From contig NZ_JAOQJT010000001.1 of the NCBI RefSeq assembly GCF_025567285.1, positions 124,001-188,000 on the forward strand: DNA of 64,000 nucleotides. Direction: 5' to 3'. A model generated the notes under the pieces. The model did no database searches. It worked only from the letters and a program-made list of their open reading frames with translations, and was not told the DNA's origin. Position numbers and translations under genes: made by a program. Numbering within the stretch: position 1 is the first letter of the stretch; the number at the start of each line of letters is the position of its first letter. This document shows positions 43,604 through 51,516 of the stretch, in pieces. This stretch comes from Coprococcus aceti. Lineage in GTDB: Bacteria > Bacillota > Clostridia > Lachnospirales > Lachnospiraceae.

Positions 43604-43623
43604 GCTTTGTCCTTTCCTGCGTC

Positions 43624-43739
43624 CAGACAATGGCGGTTTCATCAAGATTTGTGTCACGACCAGGACTTTGTGGTATGCCTGCCTGGGGAATACCACAAAG
43701 TCCTGGTCTCAATTCACATTGCGAAACCTCCATTGCCTG
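43624..43739. repeat. Imperfect palindromic element between tatD and rsmA
   Basis: The central arms GACCAGGACTTTGTGGTAT (43658-43676) and its exact reverse complement (43690-43708) are separated by 13 bases. Similarity extends outward: CAGACAATGGCGGTTTC on the left mirrors CAGGCAATGGAGGTTTC on the right. The whole element is ~116 bases and has no coding content. It would form a long RNA hairpin in a tatD-rsmA transcript. It looks like a non-autonomous repeat; other copies would have to be sought in the genome. Confidence 0.75.
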
Positions 43740-43754
43740 TAATCTACGTTTTTA

Positions 43755-44525
43755 TTACATCTTGTACATTTTCAGGGCATTCGCGTATGTCTGGTCATAC
43801 ACTTTCTGAACCGGAATGCCCTTGATCTCGGCTATCTTCTCAGCTATATAAGGTATGTTGAGGGCAGAGTTCCTTGTTCCTCTGAACGGAACCGGAGCCA
43901 TGTATGGGGAATCGGTCTCAAGGACGATCTTCTCAAGAGGGATATCCTCCACGACCTCCTGAAGCTTCCGGCTGTTCTTGAAGGTGACTACTCCGCCAAC
44001 CCCTATGTTAAATCCCATCTTAATATATTCTCTTGCCTGTTCTACGCTGTATGAATAACAGTGTATCACACCGCCATTTCTGCCGCCATCCATTCTTTTA
44101 AGCATCTCCATAGTGTCTGATGCCGCATCACGGCTGTGTATAATGATCGGCATGGTGAGCTCCTGCGCAAGCTCAAGCTGCCTGAGAAACCATTTCTTCT
44201 GAACATCCCTCGGAGGATCATCGTCGAAATGATAATCAAGACCTATCTCTCCTATGGCTCTCACCTTTGGATTATCCAGCACCATACTCTTAAGCTCCTG
44301 TATATCCGTCTCCGTCAGCTCACCGACCTCACTCGGATGTACGCCGACTGCCGCATAAAAATGCGGATATTTTGCGGCAAGCTCCACCGAATTCCTCGAC
44401 GACTGCATATCCGCTCCGACGTTCATGACTTTGTCTATATCTTTCTCAAGGAATTCTGCAATTAACTGTTCTCTGTCCTCATCAAACTGAGTATCGTCAT
44501 AATGACCATGTGTCTCAAATATCAT
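43755..44525 (-). CDS. tatD: TatD family metal-dependent hydrolase
   Basis: A 256-residue TIM-barrel amidohydrolase. Metal ligands are seen in FETHGHYDD (HxH), AIGEIGLDYH (Glu), MPIIIHSRDA (His), GGVIHCYS (His) and VLETDSPYMAP (Asp). TatD enzymes act as 3'-5' exonucleases or D-aminoacyl hydrolases; the physiological role here is undefined. It has its own promoter and a small leader hairpin, and rsmA follows after the palindromic element. Confidence 0.93.
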   Translation of the reverse strand: MIFETHGHYDDTQFDEDREQLIAEFLEKDIDKVMNVGADMQSSRNSVELAAKYPHFYAAVGVHPSEVGELTETDIQELKSMVLDNPKVRAIGEIGLDYHFDDDPPRDVQKKWFLRQLELAQELTMPIIIHSRDAASDTMEMLKRMDGGRNGGVIHCYSYSVEQAREYIKMGFNIGVGGVVTFKNSRKLQEVVEDIPLEKIVLETDSPYMAPVPFRGTRNSALNIPYIAEKIAEIKGIPVQKVYDQTYANALKMYKM

Positions 44526-44543
44526 ATCTCAAACCTCTCTTAT

Positions 44544-44569
44544 GGTACTAATGCATTGTTTATAGTACC
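44544..44569 (-). promoter_or_regulatory. Leader hairpin of tatD
   Basis: GGTACTA (44544-44550) pairs with TAGTACC (44563-44569), between the promoter at 44594-44622 and the start codon at 44525. No known riboswitch is recognised. Confidence 0.4.
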
Positions 44570-44593
44570 GCAATATCGTATCCGTCACGCTGT

Positions 44594-44622
44594 ATTATAC
44601 AGAAATACCCGCACTTTGTGAA
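44594..44622 (-). promoter_or_regulatory. Promoter of tatD
   Basis: Minus strand TTCACA (44617-44622), 17-base spacer, TATAAT (44594-44599). Confidence 0.6.
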
Positions 44623-44757
44623 CGTTTAATTATTTGTTTATGATTAGTTATTAATCTTTATAAATAGATTAATCTTTAAACACATTTTTTTCACAAATCC
44701 TGGATATACTAACAAACGTAAAGAGTTTTTCATTTATTTGAATCCTCTCTCCCCTCA

Positions 44758-44810
44758 TTTTTTTGCAAGAGGCAGCAGATCTTCCCCGTTCTGTTACCTC
44801 TTGTTTTTTT
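44758..44810. terminator. Orphan bidirectional terminator in the tatD-aminotransferase gap
   Basis: CAAGAGG (44766-44772) pairs with CCTCTTG (44797-44803), with an inner AGCAG/CTGTT stem. Seven T follow on the right, and a T-rich run precedes on the left, so it could stop transcription from either side. Neither flanking gene ends here: tatD points away to the left and the aminotransferase starts to the right. It may be an attenuator for the aminotransferase or end a small RNA. The rest of 44623-44964 is AT-rich with no gene that I can support. Confidence 0.6.
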
Positions 44811-44964
44811 GTGTCCAAAACTGTATATTTATTGTGATGTATAGATGTATATATGTACACATAGATTACATCAACGTATAATATGTGTCCACATTACATG
44901 TGTCATATTGCATTGATTTTATATGTATATTTATCATAACATTTTACATAACAGGAGGACTTTC

Positions 44965-46152
44965 ATGATTTCAAAGAAATATTCATCAATGTTAAACAAC
45001 ACTTCCATCATCAGGGAATTTGCACAGTATGCTTCAAAGCGTGCCGCTGAGATCGGTGCTGAGAATGTGTTCAACTATACTATAGGCAATCCATCTGTGC
45101 CTACCACGGATGACTTCAACAAGGGACTTATCGACCTTATCCAGAATGAGGATTCACTGACACTCCATGGTTACAGCCCAACACTCACTATTTATTCTGT
45201 AAGAAAGGCTGTCGCAGATTCTCTGAACCGCCGTTTCGGCATGGAGTATGTTCCTGAGGACATTTTCATGACATCAGGTGCTGCCGGAGCCCTGGCCCAC
45301 GCCATCAGATGTGTCACAGAGCCGGGCGACGAGGTTATCACATTTGCGCCTTACTTCCCTGAGTATGTACCATACGTTGACGGAACCGGTGCTGTTCTCA
45401 AGGTCGTTCCCGCGGACATAACTTCATTCCAGATCAACTTTGACGCATTCCTCGAGATGATGAACCCAAATGTTCAGGCAATCCTCATCAACTCGCCAAA
45501 CAACCCATCCGGAATCGTCTACTCAACCGAGACTATAACACATCTTGCCCAGATCCTCACAGAGAAACAGGAGGAGTACGGACATGACATTTACCTTATA
45601 TCAGACGAGCCTTACAGAGAGATCGTATTTGAGGGAACTGATTCGCCATTCATCTCAAAGTTCTACGACAACACCATCTGCTGCTACTCATTCAGCAAGT
45701 CTCTGTCACTGCCTGGAGAGCGTATCGGATACGTGGCTGTAAACCCTAAGTGCAAGGATGCCGAGCTCATCATCAACATGTGCGGACAGGTATCACGTTT
45801 CACAGGACACAACTGTCCTTCATCTCTGATACAGCTCGGAGTTGCAAAGGTGCTTGATGAGACATCTGATCTGTCTATCTACGAAAAGAACAAGAACATC
45901 CTGTACAAGGAGCTCACAGCTATGGGATATGAGTGTGTTGAGCCAGGCGGAACCTTCTATATGTTCCCTAAGACTCCTATCGCAGATGCAAATGAGTTCT
46001 GTAACATGACTGCCCATGAGCTTGATCTGATCCTTGTTCCTGGCGACAGCTTTATGTGTCCAGGACATATGAGACTGGCTTACTGTACTACAACAGATAT
46101 GGTTGAGCGTTCTCTGCCACTGTTTGAGAAGGCTATTAAGATGTGTAAATAA
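44965..46152 (+). CDS. PLP-dependent aminotransferase (aspartate aminotransferase family)
   Basis: A 395-residue fold-type I aminotransferase. Conserved elements are NYTIGNPSVPT, the PLP-contact SGAAGALAHAI, the NSPNNPSGIVY motif, LISDEPYREI, the Schiff-base lysine in SFSKSLSLPGERIGYVA, and RLAYC with the carboxylate-binding Arg near the C-terminus. It probably transfers an amino group between aspartate or another amino acid and 2-oxoglutarate. Start at ATG 44965 just after AGGAGG; 14 earlier codons are open. Single gene, followed 110 bases later by maf. Confidence 0.92.
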   Translation: MISKKYSSMLNNTSIIREFAQYASKRAAEIGAENVFNYTIGNPSVPTTDDFNKGLIDLIQNEDSLTLHGYSPTLTIYSVRKAVADSLNRRFGMEYVPEDIFMTSGAAGALAHAIRCVTEPGDEVITFAPYFPEYVPYVDGTGAVLKVVPADITSFQINFDAFLEMMNPNVQAILINSPNNPSGIVYSTETITHLAQILTEKQEEYGHDIYLISDEPYREIVFEGTDSPFISKFYDNTICCYSFSKSLSLPGERIGYVAVNPKCKDAELIINMCGQVSRFTGHNCPSSLIQLGVAKVLDETSDLSIYEKNKNILYKELTAMGYECVEPGGTFYMFPKTPIADANEFCNMTAHELDLILVPGDSFMCPGHMRLAYCTTTDMVERSLPLFEKAIKMCK

Positions 46153-46262
46153 TGATCTGTGTATGAGTTTCTATATCAATATCATGTCTTATCAGTATAG
46201 ATATTATTGGCACTAATCTTGTTTATACAAAATTATTTTAGGAAAGTATAGAGATATAACAT

Positions 46263-46883
46263 ATGACTAACATAAAAATAATTCTCGCCTCCGGATCGCC
46301 AAGAAGGAAGGAACTTCTGGCTCAGGCGGGATATGACTTCGATGTATGTCCAAGCCTATCTGAGGAAGATCTTGAGGTGATGGCTCCATCAGAATATGTG
46401 ATGCTCCTTGCCAAGATGAAGGCAGATGAAGTGTGCAACAGGCTCATCGCCGAGGATGTGGGAAGGCGGGTTAAGAAGCTTCCTGAACGCTTTGTTGTTC
46501 TCGGCGCAGACACCGTCGTTTCACTGAACGGCAGGATTCTCGGAAAACCGTATGATTATGACGATGCATACAACACCTTGAACAGTCTGTCAGACCAGAC
46601 GCATCAGGTATACACCGGTGTATGCCTGATATATGTGGAGGGAAGGGCAAAGACTTCGAGTTCTTTCTTCGAAAAGACGGACGTGACCTTCTATCCTGTA
46701 TCCCACAACGAGATCATCCAGTACCTTGCGACAAATGAGCCATTTGACAAGGCGGGCAGTTATGGTATTCAGGGCAAGGGCGGCCTGTTCGTAAAGAGAA
46801 TTGAGGGCGACTACAACAATGTTGTTGGATTGCCGCTTGCCAGAGTTTATCACGAGCTTGAGGAATTAGTATCGGAAGAGTAG
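46263..46883 (+). CDS. maf: Maf family nucleoside triphosphate pyrophosphatase
   Basis: A 206-residue Maf protein that hydrolyses dTTP, UTP or modified nucleotides to monophosphates. The signature IILASGSPRRKELLAQAG is at the N-terminus, then VVLGADTVVSLNGRILGKP and the YTGVCLI and GSYGIQGKGGLFVKRIEGDYNNVVGLPL stretches. The length is slightly above average because of an insert near residues 68-78. The Shine-Dalgarno is weak. It ends with a strong terminator. Confidence 0.93.
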   Translation: MTNIKIILASGSPRRKELLAQAGYDFDVCPSLSEEDLEVMAPSEYVMLLAKMKADEVCNRLIAEDVGRRVKKLPERFVVLGADTVVSLNGRILGKPYDYDDAYNTLNSLSDQTHQVYTGVCLIYVEGRAKTSSSFFEKTDVTFYPVSHNEIIQYLATNEPFDKAGSYGIQGKGGLFVKRIEGDYNNVVGLPLARVYHELEELVSEE

Positions 46884-46902
46884 ATATACTAACCACCAAA
46901 AT

Positions 46903-46952
46903 AAATAAACCAGCTGCTGCTACATTTTGTAACGACGGCTGGTTTATTTTTT
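46903..46952 (+). terminator. Terminator after maf
   Basis: AAATAAACCAGC (46903-46914) pairs with GCTGGTTTATTT (46938-46949), followed by more T. Confidence 0.88.
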
Positions 46953-47024
46953 ACTGTAAATATTTAGTGTAATTTGCCATATTCTGATTTATACTTTACT
47001 TAAACAGAAAGGGGCGAAACAATT

Positions 47025-47795
47025 ATGAACGACAAGAAAAAGAAAAAGATCCTGTTAATAGGTGTTATCATAGGGGTAATTCTTGCAGCGATCATTGTAA
47101 GTGCCATCATTCTTTTCAGGGATGACACCAAGGAGGGTGTCCATGAGGGCAATACCTTCACTGAAAAGATAACCGAGAGCACAACAGAGAAGAAAGCGGA
47201 GGTCAAGACGACCACCAAGGCTACAACCGAGAAGGCAACCAAGTCTGAAAAGACCACCAAGGCTGCTACCACGGATAAGGGTAAGAAAACCACGGCTACA
47301 ACTACAGAGTCTGCAACGAAGAAACCGGGCAACCAGGCAACGACTGAGGCTAAGACATCGGGTGGAGATAATGGTAAGGTAACGACCAACCAGACAGTTA
47401 CAACCGAGACACCAACTGAGAGACCTACCACGGCTGCTACAACCGAGAGACCAAAGCCGGAGCCAACGACCACTGAGCATGTACATACCTGGAAGGATGT
47501 ATACGAGACTCAGGAGAAGAAGGTCTGCATATCTGAGGCTTGGGATGAGGACGTGTACGAGAATCAGTCATTTTGCTCATACTGTGGAAAGAACATAGAC
47601 GGAAATCCTGACCATATTTTTGAATGTGGAAAGAAGTATTATTCCGAGGCTCTTGGAGAGGAGATTTACTCTGGTTCAAGCGAGATAATCAAACCCGTCA
47701 AGGTAGACACCATCCACCACCCTGCCGAGTACGAGATCCAGAAGGAAAAGGTACTCGTAGGCAGAAAATGTAGCACCTGCGGCGCATGGCAGTAG
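47025..47795 (+). CDS. Membrane-anchored Thr-rich protein with Cys-rich C-terminal domain
   Basis: A 256-residue protein, not assigned to a family. A Lys-rich N-terminus precedes one membrane helix (about 8-30). Residues ~40-150 are an extended linker of TTE/TTK/TTT repeats, probably spanning the cell wall. The C-terminal ~100 residues contain HVHTWKDVYETQEKKVC, FCSYCGKNIDG, then CGKKYYSEA and HHPAEYEIQ, ending KCSTCGAWQ. The CxxC pairs and histidines suggest a small extracellular zinc-ribbon-like domain that folds by joining its N- and C-terminal parts. It is monocistronic with its own terminator. Confidence 0.7.
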   Translation: MNDKKKKKILLIGVIIGVILAAIIVSAIILFRDDTKEGVHEGNTFTEKITESTTEKKAEVKTTTKATTEKATKSEKTTKAATTDKGKKTTATTTESATKKPGNQATTEAKTSGGDNGKVTTNQTVTTETPTERPTTAATTERPKPEPTTTEHVHTWKDVYETQEKKVCISEAWDEDVYENQSFCSYCGKNIDGNPDHIFECGKKYYSEALGEEIYSGSSEIIKPVKVDTIHHPAEYEIQKEKVLVGRKCSTCGAWQ

Positions 47796-47804
47796 TTGAT
47801 ACAA

Positions 47805-47840
47805 GGAATCCTGATGTGAAAACATCGGGATTCTTTTTTT
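47805..47840 (+). terminator. Terminator after the Thr-rich surface protein
   Basis: GAATCCTGATGT (47806-47817) pairs with ACATCGGGATTC (47822-47833) around GAAA, followed by seven T. Confidence 0.9.
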
Positions 47841-47911
47841 GTGCATTCGTATTTGCATCTGTTCTATATTCACTTGTTCTCTGAAATCTCCCCTGGCGGC
47901 GAAGCCCCTGG

Positions 47912-47961
47912 TTAATTCCCCTTCTTAAATCAATATGTGTAAATGTTTAGACATATTAAAC
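47912..47961 (+). repeat. Upstream motif, copy 1
   Basis: About 50 bases (TTAATTCCCCTTCTTAAATC, then AATATGTGTAAA, ending ATATTAAAC) that recur at 48356-48405 upstream of the next small gene. It lies outside any convincing coding region and may be a promoter or regulator site. Confidence 0.65.
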
Positions 47962-48036
47962 TCAAGGAAATCTCTTTTGACCTCCTGGGATTTTTACAGC
48001 AAGTTTTTACACTATAATTTATTTGTTTATGAGGAA

Positions 48037-48261
48037 ATGTATGATAAGATAAATCATATGGTTTACCAAAGAGTAGAGGAGCTGGAGAGCATGTGTGAGA
48101 AGATTGAAAGATATGCGGAAAAAAGAGAAATAATAATGTATATCACTGCGTATTTGGAAAATAGTGCATCCAAGGAAACGATAATAGACAGGACTATGAA
48201 AAAGTTCAATATTACCGAAGAGGATGCAGAGGAGTACTATGCCGAGGTATTTCAGCAGTAA
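48037..48261 (+). CDS. Small helical protein of unknown function
   Basis: About 74 residues starting MYDKINHMVYQRVEELES and ending ITEEDAEEYYAEVFQQ. It is charged, predicted helical, and not recognised. The frame is open from 47935, but that part contains the repeated upstream motif, so it is not coding. ATG 48085 (MCEKIERYAEKRE), which has AGAGGAG nine bases upstream, is a strong alternative start. It ends with a terminator. It shares the upstream motif with the following gene, which suggests common control. Confidence 0.5.
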   Translation: MYDKINHMVYQRVEELESMCEKIERYAEKREIIMYITAYLENSASKETIIDRTMKKFNITEEDAEEYYAEVFQQ

Positions 48262-48288
48262 TACTTAGCCTGAAAGCGCAACGAAGAG

Positions 48289-48327
48289 ATAGGACCAGTG
48301 TGTAACAGCATTGGTCTTATTTTTTTT
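48289..48327 (+). terminator. Terminator after the small helical protein
   Basis: AGGACCA (48291-48297) pairs with TGGTCTT (48312-48318), followed by seven T at 48321-48327. Confidence 0.8.
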
Positions 48328-48355
48328 AGATGGGGATGAGGGTGGTTCTGCCCTG

Positions 48356-48405
48356 ATTAATTTCCCACTTAAATCAATATGTGTAAACAATCTGATATAT
48401 TAAAC
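48356..48405 (+). repeat. Upstream motif, copy 2
   Basis: TTAATTTCCCACTTAAATC, then AATATGTGTAAA, ending ATATTAAAC, matching copy 1 at 47912-47961 almost base for base in two blocks. The variable middle (CAATCTGAT versus TGTTTAGAC) is the same length. Confidence 0.65.
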
Positions 48406-48578
48406 AGGGGAGTATCAGCCCTGGGACCGGGATATCGCGGGTTCAGGAGAGCGACTAAAAAATGCAAAAGCCAGGGAACAAAAGGGGAGAATTTTACGTC
48501 TGTATATCATATAAAGGCATTTCAATGCCAGGAAATAATTGCAAGTCACAAAAAGTAGTGGCAGAAAGGATGGTATAC

Positions 48579-48890
48579 ATGGTTACAGAGTATGATTTCT
48601 ATGAGGAATTGAAGGATGCAGTAGTGAAAGGGCTGAGTGGTGAAATTGAAAACCTCAGTGTCAGGATAATTGAGAGAAGAGAGTTTGAAAAAACAGACTT
48701 TAAACTCTGTCTTGCAGTGTTATGTGGCTCAGTTGTCGAACTAAGGGTGATGGCAGATGAGTGGTATGATCCGGCGGCGCAGGAATTTGATTTTTCAGGG
48801 CTGATTTTAAAGATCCGGGATGCCCTGGACAAGATCTATGACAGGTATGGGATCACCGGATTAGAGCCGGGCAAAGGCTTGGTTACTTAG
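48579..48890 (+). CDS. Small protein of unknown function
   Basis: About 103 residues starting MVTEYDFYEELKDAVVKGLSG. It alternates helices and strands (NLSVRIIERREF, FKLCLAVLCGSVVELRVM, FDFSGLILKIRDALDKIYDRYG) and has no signal or membrane segment. I do not recognise the family. The frame is open back to an ATG at 48462, which also has an AGGAGAG upstream, so a 142-residue product is possible. It lies downstream of copy 2 of the repeated motif. Confidence 0.5.
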   Translation: MVTEYDFYEELKDAVVKGLSGEIENLSVRIIERREFEKTDFKLCLAVLCGSVVELRVMADEWYDPAAQEFDFSGLILKIRDALDKIYDRYGITGLEPGKGLVT

Positions 48891-49055
48891 AGGTGTTCAT
48901 CCATGTGGCCTTCGCCCATCCATTATTCTTATTTGACGCCTGGGATACAAACCTTGCTACCGTCATAGTAGTGCGCATTTGTACACTCAACTGCCTTGAA
49001 AGTTCTTCCTTCAGAGGGCAGTTTATCTTACGTATAATTAATAATCTGTTCAAAG

Positions 49056-49098
49056 AAAAAGTGACAGGCGTCATATATACAGACATCTGCCACTTTTA
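49056..49098 (-). terminator. Terminator after degV
   Basis: AAAAGTG-A-CAG and CTG-C-CACTTTT form a stem that ends in TTTTT on the minus strand; it is roughly symmetric, so it could also act on the plus strand. Nothing coding is supported in 48891-49055. Confidence 0.75.
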
Positions 49099-49119
49099 AT
49101 TACATCTCATATTTATCTT

Positions 49120-49998
49120 CTATCTCAGTTCCTTCTTCACATTGAAGACAGTTCCAACAACCTTTGGTCCTGCATTGGATGCAACTGCTGCCCCGATCTG
49201 GAAATAGTCTGATGGGCCATATCCAACCTTCTCCGTCATACGGGTTGTCAGCTCATCTCTGACGGTCTCATCATTTCCGTATACTACCTGGTACTCTGAA
49301 CCTGGCTCCATCTCTTCTACTGTGACATCCACCATCTTTGCCATGAGTTTCTTCTCACCGCGGCACTTGATTGCTGTCACGATCTCATTTGCCCAGATCT
49401 TCATGATAGGCTTCACGCCAAGTGCATCTCCAACCAGAGCTGCAGCGCTTGGGATTCTTCCTGACTTGGCCGCATACTTGAGTCCATATATTCCAAAGTA
49501 TATCCTTCTCTTTGGGAGTTCATCCTTCAGGTACCACACGATGTCCTTGGCATCCTTGCCTTCCTGCACCATCCGCGCTGCCACAATGACAGGATACCCA
49601 TACTGTCCGCTATATCCTATTCCGTCAAATACATATATACTGCACTTCCCGGCACACTCAGGATATTCCTCCTCAAATTGATCTGCGGCCTGCTTTGCAT
49701 TTGCATATGAGGCAGAACCATCCTTGTTGATGCTTACATATATAATATCCGTGTAACCCTGCTCCACCAGCTCCTTATACACCTCGCCGAACTGGTACGC
49801 TGTGATCTGTGATGTCTTTGGAAGATCATCATTCTCTGCCATGAGCTTGTAGAAGCCCTCATTGTCAAAATCGACTCTGCTCAGATAAGACTTGCCACCT
49901 ATTACGACCGGGAAAGGAAGAATCTTGATTCCAAGCTCCTTCTCCTCATTCTCTGAAATGTCACTGGCAGAATCTGTCATTATAATAATTTTTCCCAT
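49120..49998 (-). CDS. DegV family fatty-acid-binding protein
   Basis: A 292-residue DegV protein. Family features are IIIMTDSASDISENEEKELGI at the N-terminus, the fatty-acid contact TSQITAYQFGEVY, DGIGYSGQYGYPV and GLKYAAKSGRIPSAAALVGDALGVKPIM. In Firmicutes such proteins (FakB) bind a fatty acid and present it to the FakA kinase for incorporation into phospholipid. No fakA is in the window. A cluster of hairpins lies between pncB and this gene. Confidence 0.9.
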   Translation of the reverse strand: MGKIIIMTDSASDISENEEKELGIKILPFPVVIGGKSYLSRVDFDNEGFYKLMAENDDLPKTSQITAYQFGEVYKELVEQGYTDIIYVSINKDGSASYANAKQAADQFEEEYPECAGKCSIYVFDGIGYSGQYGYPVIVAARMVQEGKDAKDIVWYLKDELPKRRIYFGIYGLKYAAKSGRIPSAAALVGDALGVKPIMKIWANEIVTAIKCRGEKKLMAKMVDVTVEEMEPGSEYQVVYGNDETVRDELTTRMTEKVGYGPSDYFQIGAAVASNAGPKVVGTVFNVKKELR

Positions 49999-50001
49999 AA
50001 T

Positions 50002-50073
50002 TCACAAAACTCCATTTTTTGCTAATGAGCAGACGCATGAAAATGCGCTGCGCGCGGCGTCTGCGTGCTTCAT
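50002..50073 (-). CDS. Possible 23-residue ORF within the hairpin cluster
   Basis: The minus strand reads MKHADAARSAFSCVCSLAKN and three more residues before a TGA just ahead of the degV start. An AGGAGG occurs upstream, but only before two hairpins. The ORF may simply be a by-product of the repeat sequence, so it is listed with low confidence. If translated it could act as a leader for degV. Confidence 0.2.
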   Translation of the reverse strand: MKHADAARSAFSCVCSLAKNGVL

Positions 50074-50118
50074 AAGATGTCACTAAGCCCAGCTTAGTGA
50101 CGGCGCACCCAGTGCGCC
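50029..50118. repeat. Cluster of three hairpins between pncB and degV
   Basis: GCAGACGC...GCGTCTGC (50029-50064, with further GC-rich inner pairing), GTCACTAAGC-CCA-GCTTAGTGAC (50079-50101) and GGCGCAC-CCA-GTGCGCC (50102-50118). The last two abut directly and share the same three-base loop. The cluster lies just after the pncB stop and before degV on the minus strand. No U-tract follows. The form resembles REP/BIME-like intergenic repeats. Confidence 0.75.
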
Positions 50119-50134
50119 ACCTCCTTACGAAAAG

Positions 50135-51337
50135 TTACTTATCATTCTCCATACGCCACTTGATACATCTGTTGAGATAATGAACATAATCAGGGTTCTT
50201 GCACATACCCTTGCCCTTATCATCAGATATCTTGGCAACATCCATGCCGTTACATGCTGTAGTCTTCATAACTATGTTGAGCGGTTCATCGCACGTATCG
50301 TTGGATATATATGTTCCTATTCCAAATGCAACCTTGATCTTGTCCTTAAAATAGCTGTTGAGTTTGTCCGCTTTCTCGAAATCAAGGCTGTCGCTGAACA
50401 GAAGTGTCTTGGTCTTTGGATCAAGTCCAAGCTTCTCATAATGATGAACCATCTTGTCGCCCCACTCATAAGGATCGCCACTGTCGTGTCTCACCCCACT
50501 GAAAAGTGTCGCATATGTGAGCTGGAAATCCTTTAGGAAGCAATCTGTTGTGATGGCATCAGTGAGAGCTGTTCCGTTCAGCACTCCATACTCCTTAACC
50601 CATGCATCCAATGCATACCAGTTGGAATATGCAGGATTGTGCTTATGATTACCCTGTCCAACACACATGATCCACTCATGCGCCATAGTTCCAACCGGAA
50701 CCAGATTATACTTCCTTGCCAGATATACATTACTTGTTCCGACAAATGTTGAACCCGGATACTTGCGCTTGCTGAGTTCCTTGACTGCAAGCTCCTGAGC
50801 TTCAGCCGAAAGTCTTCTTCTGAGTCCAAACTCACTGAAAGCTCCAAGGTTATACTCTCCGGTCTCGACTTTTCGGACCTTCTCATCAAGCTTCTCCCTG
50901 AATGATGCAAGCAGCTTATCATAGTCATCGTTCATTCTGAAGTAGACCTCATTCACTATAGCCAGAGTAGGTATCTCATACATGGAAGTATTGAGCCAAG
51001 TGCCTCTCGCCTCTATCTTCAGTCCACACTCAGCGTCATCTGATATCTCAAAGTCCTCATATCTTGCCTTCCAGAGTCTCAGGAAATCAACATAAGAACC
51101 CTTTATCCACTTGATATTGTGCAGATACTCAAGCTCCTCCTCTGTAAATCTCAGATCACAGTAGAGCTGTATCTGTCTCTTGATCTCATCAACCATCTCC
51201 TTTGTGAAGAACACGTCAGTATTCCTGCACTTGAATGACCATGTTGTCTTATAGTCACTGAACTGATGGTAAATCGCCTGTCCCATACTAAACTTGTACA
51301 TATCCGTTTCAAGCAGGCTTGTGATTATTCTTTCCAT
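50135..51337 (-). CDS. pncB: Nicotinate phosphoribosyltransferase
   Basis: A 400-residue NAPRTase that converts nicotinate and PRPP to nicotinate mononucleotide in NAD salvage. Motifs are the N-terminal LLETDMYKFSMGQAIYHQF, GTSNVYLARKYNLVPVGTMAHEW, the phosphate-binding GVRHDSGDPYEW and LFSDSLDFEKA, plus FGIGTYISND. Start at ATG 51337 with AGAAGAG upstream; 44 earlier open codons overlap the promoter and are rejected. Its promoter stands back to back with that of malQ. Confidence 0.95.
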   Translation of the reverse strand: MERIITSLLETDMYKFSMGQAIYHQFSDYKTTWSFKCRNTDVFFTKEMVDEIKRQIQLYCDLRFTEEELEYLHNIKWIKGSYVDFLRLWKARYEDFEISDDAECGLKIEARGTWLNTSMYEIPTLAIVNEVYFRMNDDYDKLLASFREKLDEKVRKVETGEYNLGAFSEFGLRRRLSAEAQELAVKELSKRKYPGSTFVGTSNVYLARKYNLVPVGTMAHEWIMCVGQGNHKHNPAYSNWYALDAWVKEYGVLNGTALTDAITTDCFLKDFQLTYATLFSGVRHDSGDPYEWGDKMVHHYEKLGLDPKTKTLLFSDSLDFEKADKLNSYFKDKIKVAFGIGTYISNDTCDEPLNIVMKTTACNGMDVAKISDDKGKGMCKNPDYVHYLNRCIKWRMENDK

Positions 51338-51439
51338 TTTTATACTCTTCTTTCTCTTTTTATCCGCTCCACACATACGGCTTAACCGCCATATATCACG
51401 GAAATACGGAAGTATACGCAAGTTCAAATACTTCCACTT

Positions 51440-51469
51440 ATAATAAGTTAGCACACAGCCCGCTGTCAA
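51440..51469 (-). promoter_or_regulatory. Promoter of pncB
   Basis: Minus strand TTGACA (51464-51469), 18-base spacer, TATTAT (51440-51445). The leader to the start at 51337 is about 95 bases; no known riboswitch is recognised in it. Confidence 0.65.
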
Positions 51470-51480
51470 GCACTATTACC

Positions 51481-51510
51481 TTGCAACTATCACACATAGT
51501 ATTGTATAAT
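51481..51510 (+). promoter_or_regulatory. Promoter of the repeat leader and malQ
   Basis: TTGCAA (51481-51486), 18-base spacer, TATAAT (51505-51510). Transcription would start near 51517, exactly at the beginning of the large hairpin, giving malQ a leader of about 350 bases. Confidence 0.6.
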
Positions 51511-51516
51511 GTTACC

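Noticed and set aside
44669..44860. Minus-strand ORF of 63 codons in the tatD-aminotransferase gap
   Set aside because: It runs through the terminator hairpin, lacks a ribosome binding site and has AT-rich non-coding composition.
48883..49086. Minus-strand ORF of 67 codons downstream of degV
   Set aside because: Its start lies inside the degV terminator and it has no Shine-Dalgarno or recognisable family.
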